64,000 bases of DNA from Phytophthora quininea (GCA_011947345.1 JAAVTG010000540.1:62001-126000); one strand, 5' to 3'; positions 23,531-34,152 are shown, counted from the first letter of the stretch. Notes: generated from the letters alone by a model not told the origin. Numbers and translations: made by a program.

Positions 23531-23664
23531 TCGACCGAATGGTTGATAACGTGAGGTGATCACAAATGATGGGCCAAGTAATTTATCCAGTAAAATATAT
23601 TCGGTCGCGTAATATAATATTCCCATTTTTCGTTAGACCTGCACGTCCCCATAGCCCAGACGTG

Positions 23665-24981
23665 ATGGCGCCGCCGCTTCTCCGCCACGCGCCCGATGCA
23701 GTCTCAGCACCGCCAAGATCTGCTCTAGCTACCAGCCAAATATCGACTGCAACCGGCGCCTGCATCGCCCCAAAACCCAAGAAAAAGCGAAGTCATACGA
23801 CCCCCACCAGGGACCGCGAGCGTCGCGAACTGCTGGCGCTTCGAGTGGAGGTCGTAGAGCTCGAGAAACAATTGCAACAGGCTCGAGAACGTCTGGCAAT
23901 GCTCAGGAAAAAGAACCGCGAGAAAATCGCCGCCAGCGGCAGCAGAATCGTCAGCGTCGCGCCAGCCTGGAGACACATCGCTCGGCGTCATCTGAGAGCT
24001 CGCCAAGCTGCAGAAACCGAGAACCGACGGCTCCGAGAACAAGTGCAAGACCATTTAAAATGGGGCAACGCATTGCAAGCCAAGATGAGTCAACGCACGG
24101 CTGGCAAAGTGCAGGGAACGAAAGATAAAGCTGCTGCGGCCGCTTTGGGCACGGTGGCACATCCATTGCTATTGGCGGAGGATGAAGAGGGAATTACAGA
24201 CTTGGAGCTGGAGCTGGACGACGCAGACAGAGCAGAGCTGGAGATGCTGGTGAGTGGACTGGATAAAGCGTACGCACGCACAGAGTCAGTGTTCAAAGAC
24301 CACGACATCGGCGACGTGCCGTTAGGAGCAGCTTCAGCGAGCAGAACGACCGTGGGAAGTGACCAGCAGGGCTCAACTTTTTATGTTGAGCTCCGCGACG
24401 CGAGAGTGACCCCGTTTGACTTCCGATTAGCGATTGACGCCGTGTGGAATGCGTGGGTGCTCTGGCATTTGGGCGGCAGCTCTCGCAAGAGTGTGTCGGC
24501 GCAACGGAGCTGTTCGTATCCGGACGTGGCGCGACCAGAGCACACGTTTGCGGTCAAATTCCGTTTGCAATGTGGTGCCGCCATAGCTGCTGCTGCGGTG
24601 GCGTCTCCGGTGTTCCTCGACATGAAACTGGTGCTAAGGAGATACGTAGAGCAGGACCGCATGGTGTTGGTGTGGCGAGGCATTTCGGAGGGTGAGAACG
24701 AGCTCGACGGTCTTTCTACCGACGAGACGGGCTGGGTGGCCATCGATCGCATGACTCCATTTGGACAAGCAGGCGATCAAGGACAAACCCCGACCGAGAC
24801 AGCACGAGCGTCGATGCGGTCGTGTGTGCGGATGACACCGAAACGTGCCAAAGACTGCACTGCAGATGCTCCACAAGCCCAAACGTTGGCCGATTTGGTC
24901 GTCAACTCGTACGAAGAAGACGTGAGCTTTATCTACCGTGAGATGGAGGCGCAATTGCTTCGAGTCACTCGACACGTTTGA
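23665..24981 (+). CDS. Family locus 6: long, divergent bZIP/START-like protein
   Basis: A 438-aa uninterrupted ORF; I prefer ATG 23665 to the upstream in-frame ATG at 23566 because the N-terminus of other members is short. The basic/zipper segment is extended: RDRERRELLALRVEVVELEK with long heptads to about residue 90. A Trp/Arg helix (PAWRHIARRHLRARQAAETE) and an Ala-rich acidic linker with ELELDDADRAELEML follow. The START-like domain has HTFAVKFRLQCG, LRRYVEQDRMVLVWRGIS and STDETGWVAIDR. Composition is Ala/Arg-richer than its array cousins, and there is no patch of near identity with them, so it seems to have escaped gene conversion. Confidence 0.72.
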   Translation: MAPPLLRHAPDAVSAPPRSALATSQISTATGACIAPKPKKKRSHTTPTRDRERRELLALRVEVVELEKQLQQARERLAMLRKKNREKIAASGSRIVSVAPAWRHIARRHLRARQAAETENRRLREQVQDHLKWGNALQAKMSQRTAGKVQGTKDKAAAAALGTVAHPLLLAEDEEGITDLELELDDADRAELEMLVSGLDKAYARTESVFKDHDIGDVPLGAASASRTTVGSDQQGSTFYVELRDARVTPFDFRLAIDAVWNAWVLWHLGGSSRKSVSAQRSCSYPDVARPEHTFAVKFRLQCGAAIAAAAVASPVFLDMKLVLRRYVEQDRMVLVWRGISEGENELDGLSTDETGWVAIDRMTPFGQAGDQGQTPTETARASMRSCVRMTPKRAKDCTADAPQAQTLADLVVNSYEEDVSFIYREMEAQLLRVTRHV

Positions 24982-25040
24982 CAAGCGTCGGGTCTGTTGC
25001 AGTGTATCGGAATTAAGCGAAAATATTGAGCGGTCAGGAG

Positions 25041-26006
25041 ATGTCCAAGCTCGTGCTGCGGGATGAGGAAGCTCCGAGGTTGCAGTATGTGAACTCGTCG
25101 GCCTACGGGTTCTGCGCGTTCCCCTCTGAACAACTGCCAGACCTAAAGCAGCACTTGTTAAAAGTCGCAACGTCGTTCGGACACGAGAAACTCCGAGGGA
25201 CGATTCTGCTGTCTGTGGAAGGTCTGAACATTCGCTTATCCGGAACTCCTGCTGCTGTTGAGGCCATGAAGACTGCGATCTCTGGTCTGCAGCCGGATAT
25301 CCGAGGGTTGGAGTTTAAAGACTCGTATTCTGACCGCATGACGCTGCCTCGACTGCTCGTCAAGATCAAGAAAGAGGTGATTTCCATGGGAATGCCTGAA
25401 GTGAACCCGGCCGCGAATGGATTAGCAACTCACATCTCTGCGGAAGAATTTAAGCAGTGGATGGACAATGACAAGGACATGGTGGTGCTAGACACCAGGT
25501 GAGTAAAAGGTTGTCTACATGGCTAAGGGATCAGTATTTCTAACGCTGTTCGTTCCTGCAGAAACGACTATGAAGTTCGCTTGGGAACGTTTGAGAATGC
25601 AGTGGATCTGAATATCAAGAGCTTCCGAGCGTTCCCTGACGAGGCTCGAACACAATTGAAACACGTGCCGAAGGAGAAGCCCGTCGTCATGTTCTGTACT
25701 GGCGGCGTGCGTTGTGAGAAGGCGTCGTACGCTCTGCTGGATGACGGCCACAAAGAGGTTTACCAACTAGACGGTGGCATCCTCAAGTACTTTGAAAAAG
25801 TTGGAGGCGCACACTACAAGGGCGACTGCTACATCTTCGACGACCGTGTCGCACTCACTCCTGGACTGACCGAGGCGAATACTATCGCCTGCTTCGCCTG
25901 TCGAAGTCCATTAACGGAGGAGGACCAACGATCAGCCGACTATGAGCCCAACAAGCGATGCCCGTACTGTATCCACGGCAAACAGGACTTCCGCCACGTA
26001 AATTGA
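25041..26006 (+). CDS. TrhO-type rhodanese (tRNA uridine 5-hydroxylation family)
   Basis: Exons 25041-25498 and 25562-26006 with a 63-bp intron give 300 aa. The N-terminal acylphosphatase-like domain (YGFCAFPSEQLPDLKQ, GTILLSVEGLNIRLSGT) precedes a rhodanese domain (VVLDTRNDYEVRLGTFENAV) with the catalytic-loop motif CTGGVRCEKAS. The tail carries four cysteines (IACFACRSPL, RCPYCIHGK), probably a Zn site. This is the order in bacterial TrhO/YceA, which with oxygen forms 5-hydroxyuridine at tRNA position 34, and in eukaryotic TSTD2 relatives. The ATG at 25041 is the first in frame. The neighbouring family loci appear unrelated in function. Confidence 0.85.
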
Positions 26007-26091
26007 CGTCTTTGAAGCTTCCTGCAGTGAATTCGTAAGACAAGCCAGCGTGAGGATGTGTGAAAAGCATTATCGTGTTACGGAGAGCTGC

Positions 26092-27179
26092 TTAAACTTT
26101 GATAATGTTGAGCGCCTCGTCCAAGAGCAGCGACTCGGCCATTTTCGTGACCTCTTGAGAGTTTTCGTGGACCATACCCTGGACGAACTGGTCGAACATG
26201 GAGAACGATGTCGAGTTTTTGCTCGAACTGCTCAAGTACAGCGGAACTTGGCGGATGTAAGTCTGTCCAAACGCTCCTGATCCGTTCGCTGACGGACAGA
26301 ACACGCTCCAGCCCGTCTCGTCGATTTGAAGTCCTCTGAAAGACCCATCGCCCCGAATCGACGATTTCCACACCGCAACCTGCCGATTGTCCTCGACGAA
26401 GCGCCTTTGGACGAAGCGATGCACTAAAGACTCGCAACCGCCTCCTTCGACAGTCTTGGTATAGCGCACTTTGACCGCCACCGTATTTTCAAGGTCTTTG
26501 ACTTCATCGAATTCCTCTCTTGCATCCTGTCGGTGGATCAAGCCTGACAGCATCCACATGGCGTCAGCGGTTTGTTGGTATTCAAAAGGGACATGTCTTT
26601 CCACCCGATCTCGATTGTCGGCGTTCCTTGTGCTGTGGTCATCGCCTGATGGAAGGCCTCGGGAGTTTCCGTTGATCCCATGCTACAGTCCTTGAAAACG
26701 TCGTCAGTCTGGGCGTACACGCCGTTGAGTTCATGGATATACATGGCGAAGAGAAGGTCGTCGCTCGGCTGAAGGAAGGTGTCCGAGTAAGGACCTGGAG
26801 ACCCCGTTGCGAGCACACATCCCGTCTTCATTTGCTGCTGCACCAAGCCGACGAGGTCGTCTAGCAGAGCACAATTGCCGATAACCGCAGCCAACAAGAA
26901 CTGCTGCATCTGCTCCGTGGCTCTGCGGTGTTTTAAATTGCGGGCCAGCAGAGCTTTCCAGATCGAATTGACCGGCTTGTTCGCTCTCATCTTCTTCTTG
27001 GCCTTGCTGCGAGCTTCCAGTTGTTTCGCCAACTCCACCAACTCGACCAATTGAGCCTCCAACGCTTTCTTCTCGGCCTTTTGCCGCTCGTAGTGTCGGG
27101 GTGGCTTCTTCCTGGTCGAAGACGTCTTGGGTGGAAGCGAATTGCCTTGGCTGAAAGTCGCCGGCGATGAAAACGTCAT
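26092..27179 (-). CDS. Family locus 7: inverted near-copy of locus 2
   Basis: Starts at ATG 27179 and is nearly the same as locus 2 throughout, with scattered substitutions (for example ARQLEARS becomes AKQLEARS). Relative to locus 2 one T is missing at the codon for the Phe after WKDM (about 26596), which splits the ORF into 26538-27179 and a downstream part ending at 26092. The identical remaining sequence suggests either a recent inactivation or a base-calling error. It ends at TAA right where the similarity to the other arm stops. Confidence 0.65.
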
Positions 27180-28117
27180 TGCCACGTAAAGTGCTTTGGA
27201 AACTGAGTGACGTGCTCAGGAGCGCACAACGAGATTACTTGTTTTCGATGGCATGTGCTCAGCGATAATCACACCAGATGGCGTTTTGCTTGCTGTCCAG
27301 CGGGCTCTCCTTGTATTACTTCCAAGTACTTCAAGACGAGGACAAGTGGCGTATACCCACAAACTCCCAGCAAGTTCATCGCGAAGTATCTAGTTCATAA
27401 GACCGAAAGTTCATGGTGGCCGTCCTATTGCTTCGAATTGGAAATACGCTTTAACTTTCGTCGCTGGCGAGCAACTCTTCAACCATTCTCGTGGTCTCTC
27501 GGTAGTTCTCGCGAACCATGTCATGGACAAACTCGTCGAACATCCTGGCCAAGCGTTCCGAAGTTTTGTTGGCGCTGCACTGATGCAGTCGAGTTTGGCG
27601 AACACACGTCTGTCCGAAGGTGCCAGAACCGCTTCCTGCCCGATGGAAAACTCCCCATCCAGTGCCGTCAAGCTGCATTCCTCTGAAAACCCCATCGCCG
27701 TGAAGCGAAGACTTCCACACGCAGACCTCTCGCGTTTTCTCGCTGAATCTCCGCTTGACGAAGCGATGCACGAGAGAGCCACGCTCACCGTCTTCCATTC
27801 TCTTGGTGAAGCGGAACTTGAGGGCGACGGTGTTTTCGGGGTCTTCCACGTCCTTGAATTCCTCTCGTGCCTCTTGCCGATGAAGCAAACTCGACAGCAT
27901 CCACATGGAGCTGCTGGTTTTCCTAAAGCCGAAGGGAAAGAACTTCTGCCATCCGATCTGAATCGTTGGCGTGGCTCGATCGAAGACGGCCAGGTCTTCG
28001 GTTGAGCCGATTCGACTGTCGTTGAGAGCTTTGTCCGTCTGCTTGTACACGCCGTCGAGTTCGTGGATGATCATATCGTACACCAGTTTGTCGTCTGGCT
28101 GGAGCAACATGCCGGAG
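26092..28117 (-). repeat. Right arm of inverted duplication (partner 10850-12878)
   Basis: On the minus strand this arm reads (second part of locus 8)-(spacer)-(locus 7), matching loci 1-2 on the plus strand. The arms are about 13.2 kb apart and enclose the housekeeping island. Confidence 0.85.
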
Positions 28118-28524
28118 TAAAGGCTTTGGGCCGTGGTCACATACTGCCGCGCCAGACCGACGAGGTCGTAGATCAGCTCATTCTTGCCGTTAACAGCAGC
28201 CTGTAAGAAGCGCTGCCGCTCCTCCGAAGCTTGAAGGCGGCATAAGTTCCAGTCCAGGTGAGTTTTCCAGGCCGAGTTCACTGGTTCGATTAGCACGCCG
28301 TTCTCGCTCGCCCACTGCTTCTGCTCTTGCAGTTGCTTCAGACGACTCGTCAGCTCAGTCACTTGGGATTTAAGAGCCTTCTTCTCAGCCTTTCGCTTGT
28401 GGTAATACGTGTTCCTCCCCTTCGCAGCCGTGCTTGTCGACTGCTGAGCTTCGTCCTGTATGAAATCTTCAAGAAACTGGTCGATGTTGAGTGAATTGAC
28501 TTGGTCGAAAGTCGAGAACGTCAT
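27451..28524 (-). CDS. Family locus 8: intact bZIP/START-like protein
   Basis: A 357-aa ORF from ATG 28524. It is the complete version of locus 1. The N-terminus MTFSTFDQVNSLNIDQFLED leads into YYHKRKAEKKALKSQVTEL (basic/zipper), then SAWKTHLDWNLCRLQASEE. The START-like part includes ENTVALKFRFTKRMEDGERG, HRFVKRRFSEKTREVCVWKS and GDGVFRGMQLDGTGWGVF, and the end is MVEELLASDES. It precedes locus 7 by 271 bp on the same strand, the same spacing as loci 1-2. Confidence 0.78.
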   Translation of the reverse strand: MTFSTFDQVNSLNIDQFLEDFIQDEAQQSTSTAAKGRNTYYHKRKAEKKALKSQVTELTSRLKQLQEQKQWASENGVLIEPVNSAWKTHLDWNLCRLQASEERQRFLQAAVNGKNELIYDLVGLARQYVTTAQSLYSGMLLQPDDKLVYDMIIHELDGVYKQTDKALNDSRIGSTEDLAVFDRATPTIQIGWQKFFPFGFRKTSSSMWMLSSLLHRQEAREEFKDVEDPENTVALKFRFTKRMEDGERGSLVHRFVKRRFSEKTREVCVWKSSLHGDGVFRGMQLDGTGWGVFHRAGSGSGTFGQTCVRQTRLHQCSANKTSERLARMFDEFVHDMVRENYRETTRMVEELLASDES

Positions 28525-28933
28525 TGCTACGTTGCTTTGTCGTCAGGGTAAGAAGTGAGTGCTGCTTGCTAAGGCTTTGCAAAGATTACTCGTTTTCAAG
28601 TGCCGTCTTCGAACGGATAATCACGTCAGATGGTCGAGCAATTGGAAGGAACTGATGTGGAAAGCAAAAGAAGAAGAATTTATTCTCTATAAGCGTGGCC
28701 TCACAAACAAGAGACAACGGAGCGGACACAACAAGGCTTCTTATTCAGCGTGCGTGTACAAAATCTCGATGGGTCTGGTAGCGTCCTAGAAAAGGACTCT
28801 GGTTTTGCAACAAAAGCACCTTCGCCGACGACAAGCTACGATGGTTGGGCCAGGAACCGCCGTAGAATTTGGCAAGTCAGTTTACATTTTGATCAGAGCT
28901 ACACCCTCCACGCCGCACCCCGGTTGGAGATCC

Positions 28934-29979
28934 TTAACTGCTAACTGGCCTCGACTTGCTGCCCCTGACGCCGGTATTGAAGGTGGAAATGACGTTGATC
29001 CCCCTCATGGCGTCTTCAAGAAGCAGTGACTCGGTTCCACCAAGCACCTCGTTACTGCTTTTCTGCACCATGATCTGTAGTAACTCGTCGAAGTTCGCCA
29101 TGACCTTGTTTTCTCTTGTGGCTATTGCTTGTAGTTGACGCATGCCGAATTGCCACATATATTGTAGCTGGTGCGCCCGTGTCCAGTGTTGGCCTTCGTG
29201 TACGACGCTGTTTCTGATCTGCCACAAAAGCGTGTATCCAATGCTACACATGGCCCACTAAATCCGTTGGGCAGTGTCTTCATATTCCGAGTTCCAGTGG
29301 CCGGACCATTCGACCATCCTCTGCCTGAATCGTGTGCTGACTGGAGGTGCTTCCCGTCCTGTGATGTAGTTGTATATGCCTTCATCGTTTCGGCCGAGAC
29401 CTCCGCTCCGGCCCAATGTTGAACCAGTTTCCCACAAAAGTCTTGGGCTCAGGTACACGCGAAACTATATGCAAGATTGATTTCAGGACAGTCCTCTCCC
29501 GTTGGACATCCATCCTCGAGTACGCAATGTCTAAAGAGAGCGGCGCATTGGTCTGGGGAAGAAGCTGCGACCAAACTGGCGATCTTCGTGTGCTGCCGCA
29601 CCACCGCCTTGAGGTCGTCTACGAGGGCGATTTTCCTTGATGGCAGCCTTCAGCCACGTGCGTTGTGCTTTGGCTGCCAAACTCTGCTGCAAGCGATGTC
29701 GGGCTAGTTTCTTCCACGGTGAAATGTCGGTCGACGCCGTGGCCTTGGCATTCTCTTTTTTTCGCCTTTTTGTGGACTCTAGTTCGTCGACCAAGTGGGC
29801 AATTTCTTGCTGCAAGGCTTCCTTCTCTGCTGTCGCTCGTAGTGTCAAACTCGTCGATTCGGTTTAGTTGTTTCGAAAGATTGTCAACGACTTGGATGGT
29901 AGATTGCATTCTGATGTCGTTGCGCTCGGTGATCAGCGAGTTGATCTCGTGGAATGAAACAGGAGTCATCGGACTTCAC
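28934..29979 (-). pseudogene. Family locus 9: locus-3-type copy with lost start and LINE-derived insert
   Basis: The expected start codon reads GTG (29977-29979) where locus 3 has ATG. The basic/zipper and middle parts match locus 3 (EKEALQQEIAHLVDEL, SPWKKLARHRLQQSLAAKAQRTW) with frame breaks. At about 29525 the match ends, and about 420 bp of LINE-like sequence follow. The match resumes at about 29104 with NFDELLQIMVQKSSNEVLGG and ends SLLLEDAM. The entire START-like domain is missing, so this copy cannot encode a normal family member whatever the sequence quality. Confidence 0.8.
29105..29525 (-). mobile_element. LINE-derived fragment inside family locus 9
   Basis: On the minus strand it encodes RNSVVHEGQHWTRAHQLQ and MWQFGMRQLQAIATRE, the same C-terminal segment seen in the LINE fragment at 53023-53326. 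The 3' end present at 53 kb is missing here, and I see no target-site duplication, so it probably arrived or was trimmed by recombination and not by a simple insertion. Confidence 0.6.
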
Positions 29980-30216
29980 GACCGCATCACTAGGGAAAGG
30001 ATAAATGGCGATCTACGACGAATCAATGTGTGATTATCTAGTGTTCGAGGCAGCGCGAAAACCATAAACGTTTGCGGTCAGCGTGTGATACGTTTCTTAC
30101 GGAGCGGCGATCGGCAATGGGATCCGTTGTCATCTGACGTTCTCACTCGCGTCCTGCCGCCTAACAAAATGGAATCGGGAATTGTTATCTTTGTCTTCTA
30201 CTCTCGTGTTGTAGCT

Positions 30217-31243
30217 TCACACCTTGATATTATCAAGCGCTTCATCCAAGAGCAGCGACTTGGCCATTTTCGTGACCTCTTGAGAGTTCTCGTGGACCAT
30301 ACCCTGGACGAACTCGTCGAACATGGAGAACGATGTCGAGTTTTTGCTCGAACTGCTCAAGTGCAGCGGAACCTGGCGGATGTAAGCCTGTCCGAGCGTT
30401 CCTGATCCGTTCGCTGACGGACAGAACACGCTCCAGCCCGTCTCGTCGATTTGAAGCCCTCTGAAAGACCCATCGCCCCGAATCGACGATTTCCACACCG
30501 CAACCTGCCGATTGTCCTCGACGAAGCGCCTTTGGACAAAGCGATGTACTAAAGACTCGCAACCGCCTCCTTCGACAGTTTTGGTGTAGCGCACTTTGAC
30601 TGCCACCGTATTTTCAAGGTCTTTGACTTCATCGAATTCCTCTCTTGCATCCTGTCGGTGGATCAAACCCGCCAGCATCCACATGGAGTCGGTGGTTTGT
30701 TGGTATTCAAAAGGGAACATGTCTTTCCACCCGATCTCGATTGTCGGCGTTCCTTGCGTCGTGGTCATGGCTCGTTGGGAGACTGCACGCTCTTCCATTG
30801 ATCCCATGCCACAGCTCTTGACAACTTTGTCCGTCCGGGTGTAAACTTCGTTGAGGTCGCGGATGTACATGGCAAAGAGGAGGTCGTCGCTCGGCTGAAG
30901 GAAGGTGTCGGAGTTAAAGACCGTAAGACGTCGCAAGCGTACTCTCCGTCTTCATTTGCTGCGATCAGCACGTTCTTGCCGGCGACAATAGTTCCTCCGA
31001 GGCTCAATGGCTTTTTAAATTGCGACTCACGAGGTTTCCAGAACGAATTCGCCAGTTTGCACGGTTTTTATTCATCGTCGCCTTGTTTCGCGCGTTCAGT
31101 AGCTGTACAAGCGCCACCAGCTCGGTTAGTTGAGGCCGCAGGGTTTCATCTCGGCTTTTTGCTTCTCATAGTGTCTGACCTTCTTCCCTTTGCACGAATC
31201 TTCTTGGGCTGGCTTGGAAATTCTCCGGCGATGAGAACGTCGT
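30217..31243 (-). pseudogene. Family locus 10: decayed locus-2-type copy
   Basis: The downstream two-thirds (30217-30936) match locus 2 closely, including DETGWSVFCPSANGSGTLGQ and ending LLLDEALDNIKV. The first third is degenerate: the start codon reads ACG (31241-31243), there are in-frame stops, and the zipper and helical segment are scrambled (only HYEKQK and LTELVALVQLLNARNK remain). The sharp quality difference between a decayed 5' part and a near-identical 3' part suggests the 3' part was overwritten by conversion from an active copy. Confidence 0.75.
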
Positions 31244-31359
31244 GGCCGCGTTTGCTTTCTCGTCAGAGTGGAAAATGAGTGACGTGCTCAAAGAGCAGGC
31301 AATCTCTTTCGCGGTCAGGCTCTGCAGAGTTTACCTGTAGTTTCGACACGGTAATCAGG

Positions 31360-32698
31360 TCAGGCGCTTGCTTTCGTCCCTTGTCCCTTGTCGAGCAGTC
31401 TGTCGAGCAATCGCTGCGAATACGAATGCATCTGCAGACTCCATGTTCGAAGTGCAACTTCTTGGACATACTCGACGTCTTCAGCACAAGTCAAAAAGCC
31501 TGGTTGCTTCTCGGTGAAAAGCTGAACGAAAAACTGCACGCGACACTCATCGTTATCCACAGCTGAAACAATTGTCCAGTGGTGGCAGCGAATGTAGAGT
31601 CCGGAGCTAGGCAGCAGGACGACGTACGCTCGAACCATAGTCATTCGACCACGCTCTTGAAATCGGTGAGCAAACATGAGCCCGTTCACGTGAATTACAC
31701 CGCGTTGGCAACACAGCAACAAGTCGAAACTTTTCGTGACCGAGTTGGGGCCTACTGGGTTCATCTAAGCAAACAAAGGTAAGAGAACTCGTGAATTTTC
31801 ACAGTAAATAAAAGACGGCAAACTTACGTAGCGGTACGACTTGTAGGCGACCTGGATGGGGGTATTGTACTCTTTCCACAGACTTTCGCTTGCCTTTTCC
31901 ATTGAACAGGGTACAGCTGAAGCCGTCAGACTTTCAAACATGTTGCCGCGAATTGGGTCGAGTTTTGGAATGAACTCGCTTCTGTACGTCGCCATTTCCT
32001 GCTGAGGAACGACATCTTCGAGACTTTGGTACAGCATTTCGGTATTGTCTTTCAGCTGGGCGATCGCCATGGAATTGTCATGCGTCTCTGTTATTTGATA
32101 CCTCTGCGAAGAGGACAGCACTTCATTCAAAATAAACGTCATGTCCTGCAAGAAACGTTAGACCCACCAGATAAGAATTCAATTCCCATAGTCCACTCAC
32201 CGCTTGAGTCGATTTCTGCTGGATGACAGCGAGTAGCGACTTCCTGACCTCCGTTTGCTCCTTCTTGATCGCCTTCAGTCTGCGGTTCACAGTCTCAGAC
32301 TGCCGCCGCTTTTTGAACTCCTGTAATGCCTTCACGGACCATTTCTCCTCGTCCTTGTTTTCTTCTGCGGAGAGTTTAGGTATGACACTTCCACGTCTCA
32401 ACATGTCTGCGTAGTCTTCAAGTTCTTGTGCTTGGTCACGAAGGGTTTGAAGCTCGAACTTCTTGCGTCGCAGTAATTCGGTCGAGTATCCTCGACGATA
32501 TTTCCTTTTCCGCTTGGTCTGAGCCGGCTTACGGATGGTAGGCAATGCGTTTGCTGCACCCTCCACGTCTGACCAAACCGAGTGATCAGATGCTTGGTCG
32601 ACTCTGCCGAGGTCAGCATTACCAGCTAAAATCCCGTCGGTCTCGATATTATTGAAGAAGGTGAGGGCCTCTGACAATTGCAGCTCGTCGTCGTCCAT
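31360..32698 (-). CDS. Family locus 11: divergent, intron-containing bZIP/START-like protein
   Basis: Three exons, complement(31360-31764, 31828-32145, 32201-32698); introns of 63 and 55 bp are GT..AG in phase 0; 406 aa. The basic region is RKRKYRRGYSTELLRRKKFE with a zipper-like run to about residue 105, then EKWSVKALQEFKKRRQSETVNRRLK (same Trp/Arg helix as elsewhere, given here over two halves: EKWSVKALQEF and KKRRQSETVNRRLK). The second and third exons carry a START-like region (SLWKEYNTPIQVAYKSYRY, HVNGLMFAHRFQERGRMTM, YIRCHHWTIVSAVD). It is the only clear family member here with introns and shows no near identity with others, so it may represent the ancestral gene structure. Confidence 0.75.
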
Positions 32699-32973
32699 GA
32701 ATTGTGGTGTATGAGCCAGGAGGCACGATCCAGAATGACCTGGTCTGCTGTCTCTGACTGAACGAGACGATTGCTCGTATTACGGGGCCTCGGAGATTAT
32801 GTGCCACAGCCACTTGGTGATCTGCACGAAAATTTGACTAGTAGCAAACGCTGCTTGCGTGAAATCTCGTGCAGGACTTTGAGCCGGGTGTCCTAACACA
32901 AACCCTGACGCTTCCGCATGAACGACTCAATAATATATTTTTCATCAACGAGTCCACTGCACATACAAGTCTA

Positions 32974-34152
32974 TTACCAAATCTTGATGGGCTTGACGTT
33001 AATCCCCGTCATGGCGTCTTCGAGCAACAGCGACTCGACTCCTCCGAAGACCTCGTTGCTGTTTTCCTGGATCATGTTCTGCAGCAACTCGTCAAAGTTT
33101 GTCATGACCGTCGTGGGGATAGCACTGGCACTATTGAGGTGCAGCGGCACTTGCTTCATGCACACTTCCACGATGGTACCTGCACCACTTGGAGACGGTC
33201 GGACGATCGTCCATCCAGCTTCATCCGTCTGTATTCCCCTACAGCAACCTTCACCGGAAACGAACGACCTCCAGGTCATCACCATCCGCCCTTCATCAAG
33301 GAATTTCCGCATGACCAGACGCTGACGCAGCGACGCTCGCTCGCCTCCGAGGCGTTGGCTTTTGACCCGGAACTGGACCGCCAGGAGGTTGCCCGGGTCG
33401 TTGTTACCTTCGAACGCTACTCGGTCTTCTTGACGATGTAGATGGTGACCGAGCATCCACATGGCCACACAGGTCTGCTCGAAGCTGAACATCAAGCGCT
33501 GCTTCCAGACGTATTGAATCGACACGCCGTTCTCGCCGGTCGTGACGGTACGTCGGAAATCTTCGCTCTCGGATGACAAGTCCAGGCCGCAAGTGCTGAA
33601 AACCGCGTCGGTTTGTCGGTATTGGCTCTCGACGTCCTGCACGTCCATGGCGTACAGCAGCTCGTCGGTCGGTTCGAGAAAGAGGGCGGCACTTTGGTCT
33701 GGGGAAGAAGCTGCGACCAAACTGGCGATTTTCATGTGCAGCCGCACCACCGCCTTGAGGTCGTCTGCGAGGGCGATTTTCCCTTTGATGGCAGCCTTCA
33801 GCCACGTGCGTTGCGCTTCGGATGCCAGACTCTGCTGCAAGCGATGTCTGGCTATCGTCTTCCACGGTGATATGTCGGTCGATGTGGCGGCCTTGGAATT
33901 CTTTTTCGCCTTCTTGCGGGCTTTCTCCTGCTGTAGTTGGTCGGTCAGCTGGGCGATTTCAAGCTCTAGCGCTTTCTTTTCGCTCTTCTGTCGCTCGTAG
34001 TGTCGGACTCGTCGTTTAGGCGGTTGTCGTGCATTTGATTTCGCAGGGCTTTTGCTGTGCATGGTGGACGACATTTCGGTGTCGTCGTACCTGGTAACCA
34101 ACGCATTGATCTCGTGGAATGCAGCGGGAGACGGCCGCGAAGAAAACGTCAT
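32974..34152 (-). CDS. Family locus 12: intact locus-3-type bZIP/START-like protein
   Basis: 392 aa from ATG 34152 (the codons GTGGTC before it are shared flank). Order: HEINALVTRYDD; basic/zipper VRHYERQKSEKKALELEIAQL; Lys-rich spacer; SPWKTIARHRLQQSLASEAQ; IALADDLKAVVRLHMKIASL; TDELLYAMDVQDVESQYRQT; and the START-like domain with NLLAVQFRVKSQRLGGERAS, RKFLDEGRMVMTWRSFVSGE and QTDEAGWTIVRPSPSG; end SLLLEDAMTG. It serves as the reference for loci 3 and 9. Confidence 0.8.
   Translation of the reverse strand: MTFSSRPSPAAFHEINALVTRYDDTEMSSTMHSKSPAKSNARQPPKRRVRHYERQKSEKKALELEIAQLTDQLQQEKARKKAKKNSKAATSTDISPWKTIARHRLQQSLASEAQRTWLKAAIKGKIALADDLKAVVRLHMKIASLVAASSPDQSAALFLEPTDELLYAMDVQDVESQYRQTDAVFSTCGLDLSSESEDFRRTVTTGENGVSIQYVWKQRLMFSFEQTCVAMWMLGHHLHRQEDRVAFEGNNDPGNLLAVQFRVKSQRLGGERASLRQRLVMRKFLDEGRMVMTWRSFVSGEGCCRGIQTDEAGWTIVRPSPSGAGTIVEVCMKQVPLHLNSASAIPTTVMTNFDELLQNMIQENSNEVFGGVESLLLEDAMTGINVKPIKIW

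Noticed and set aside
23566..23664. Upstream start for locus 6 at 23566
   Set aside because: The extra 33 residues have no family match and run into the short divergent promoter with locus 5.
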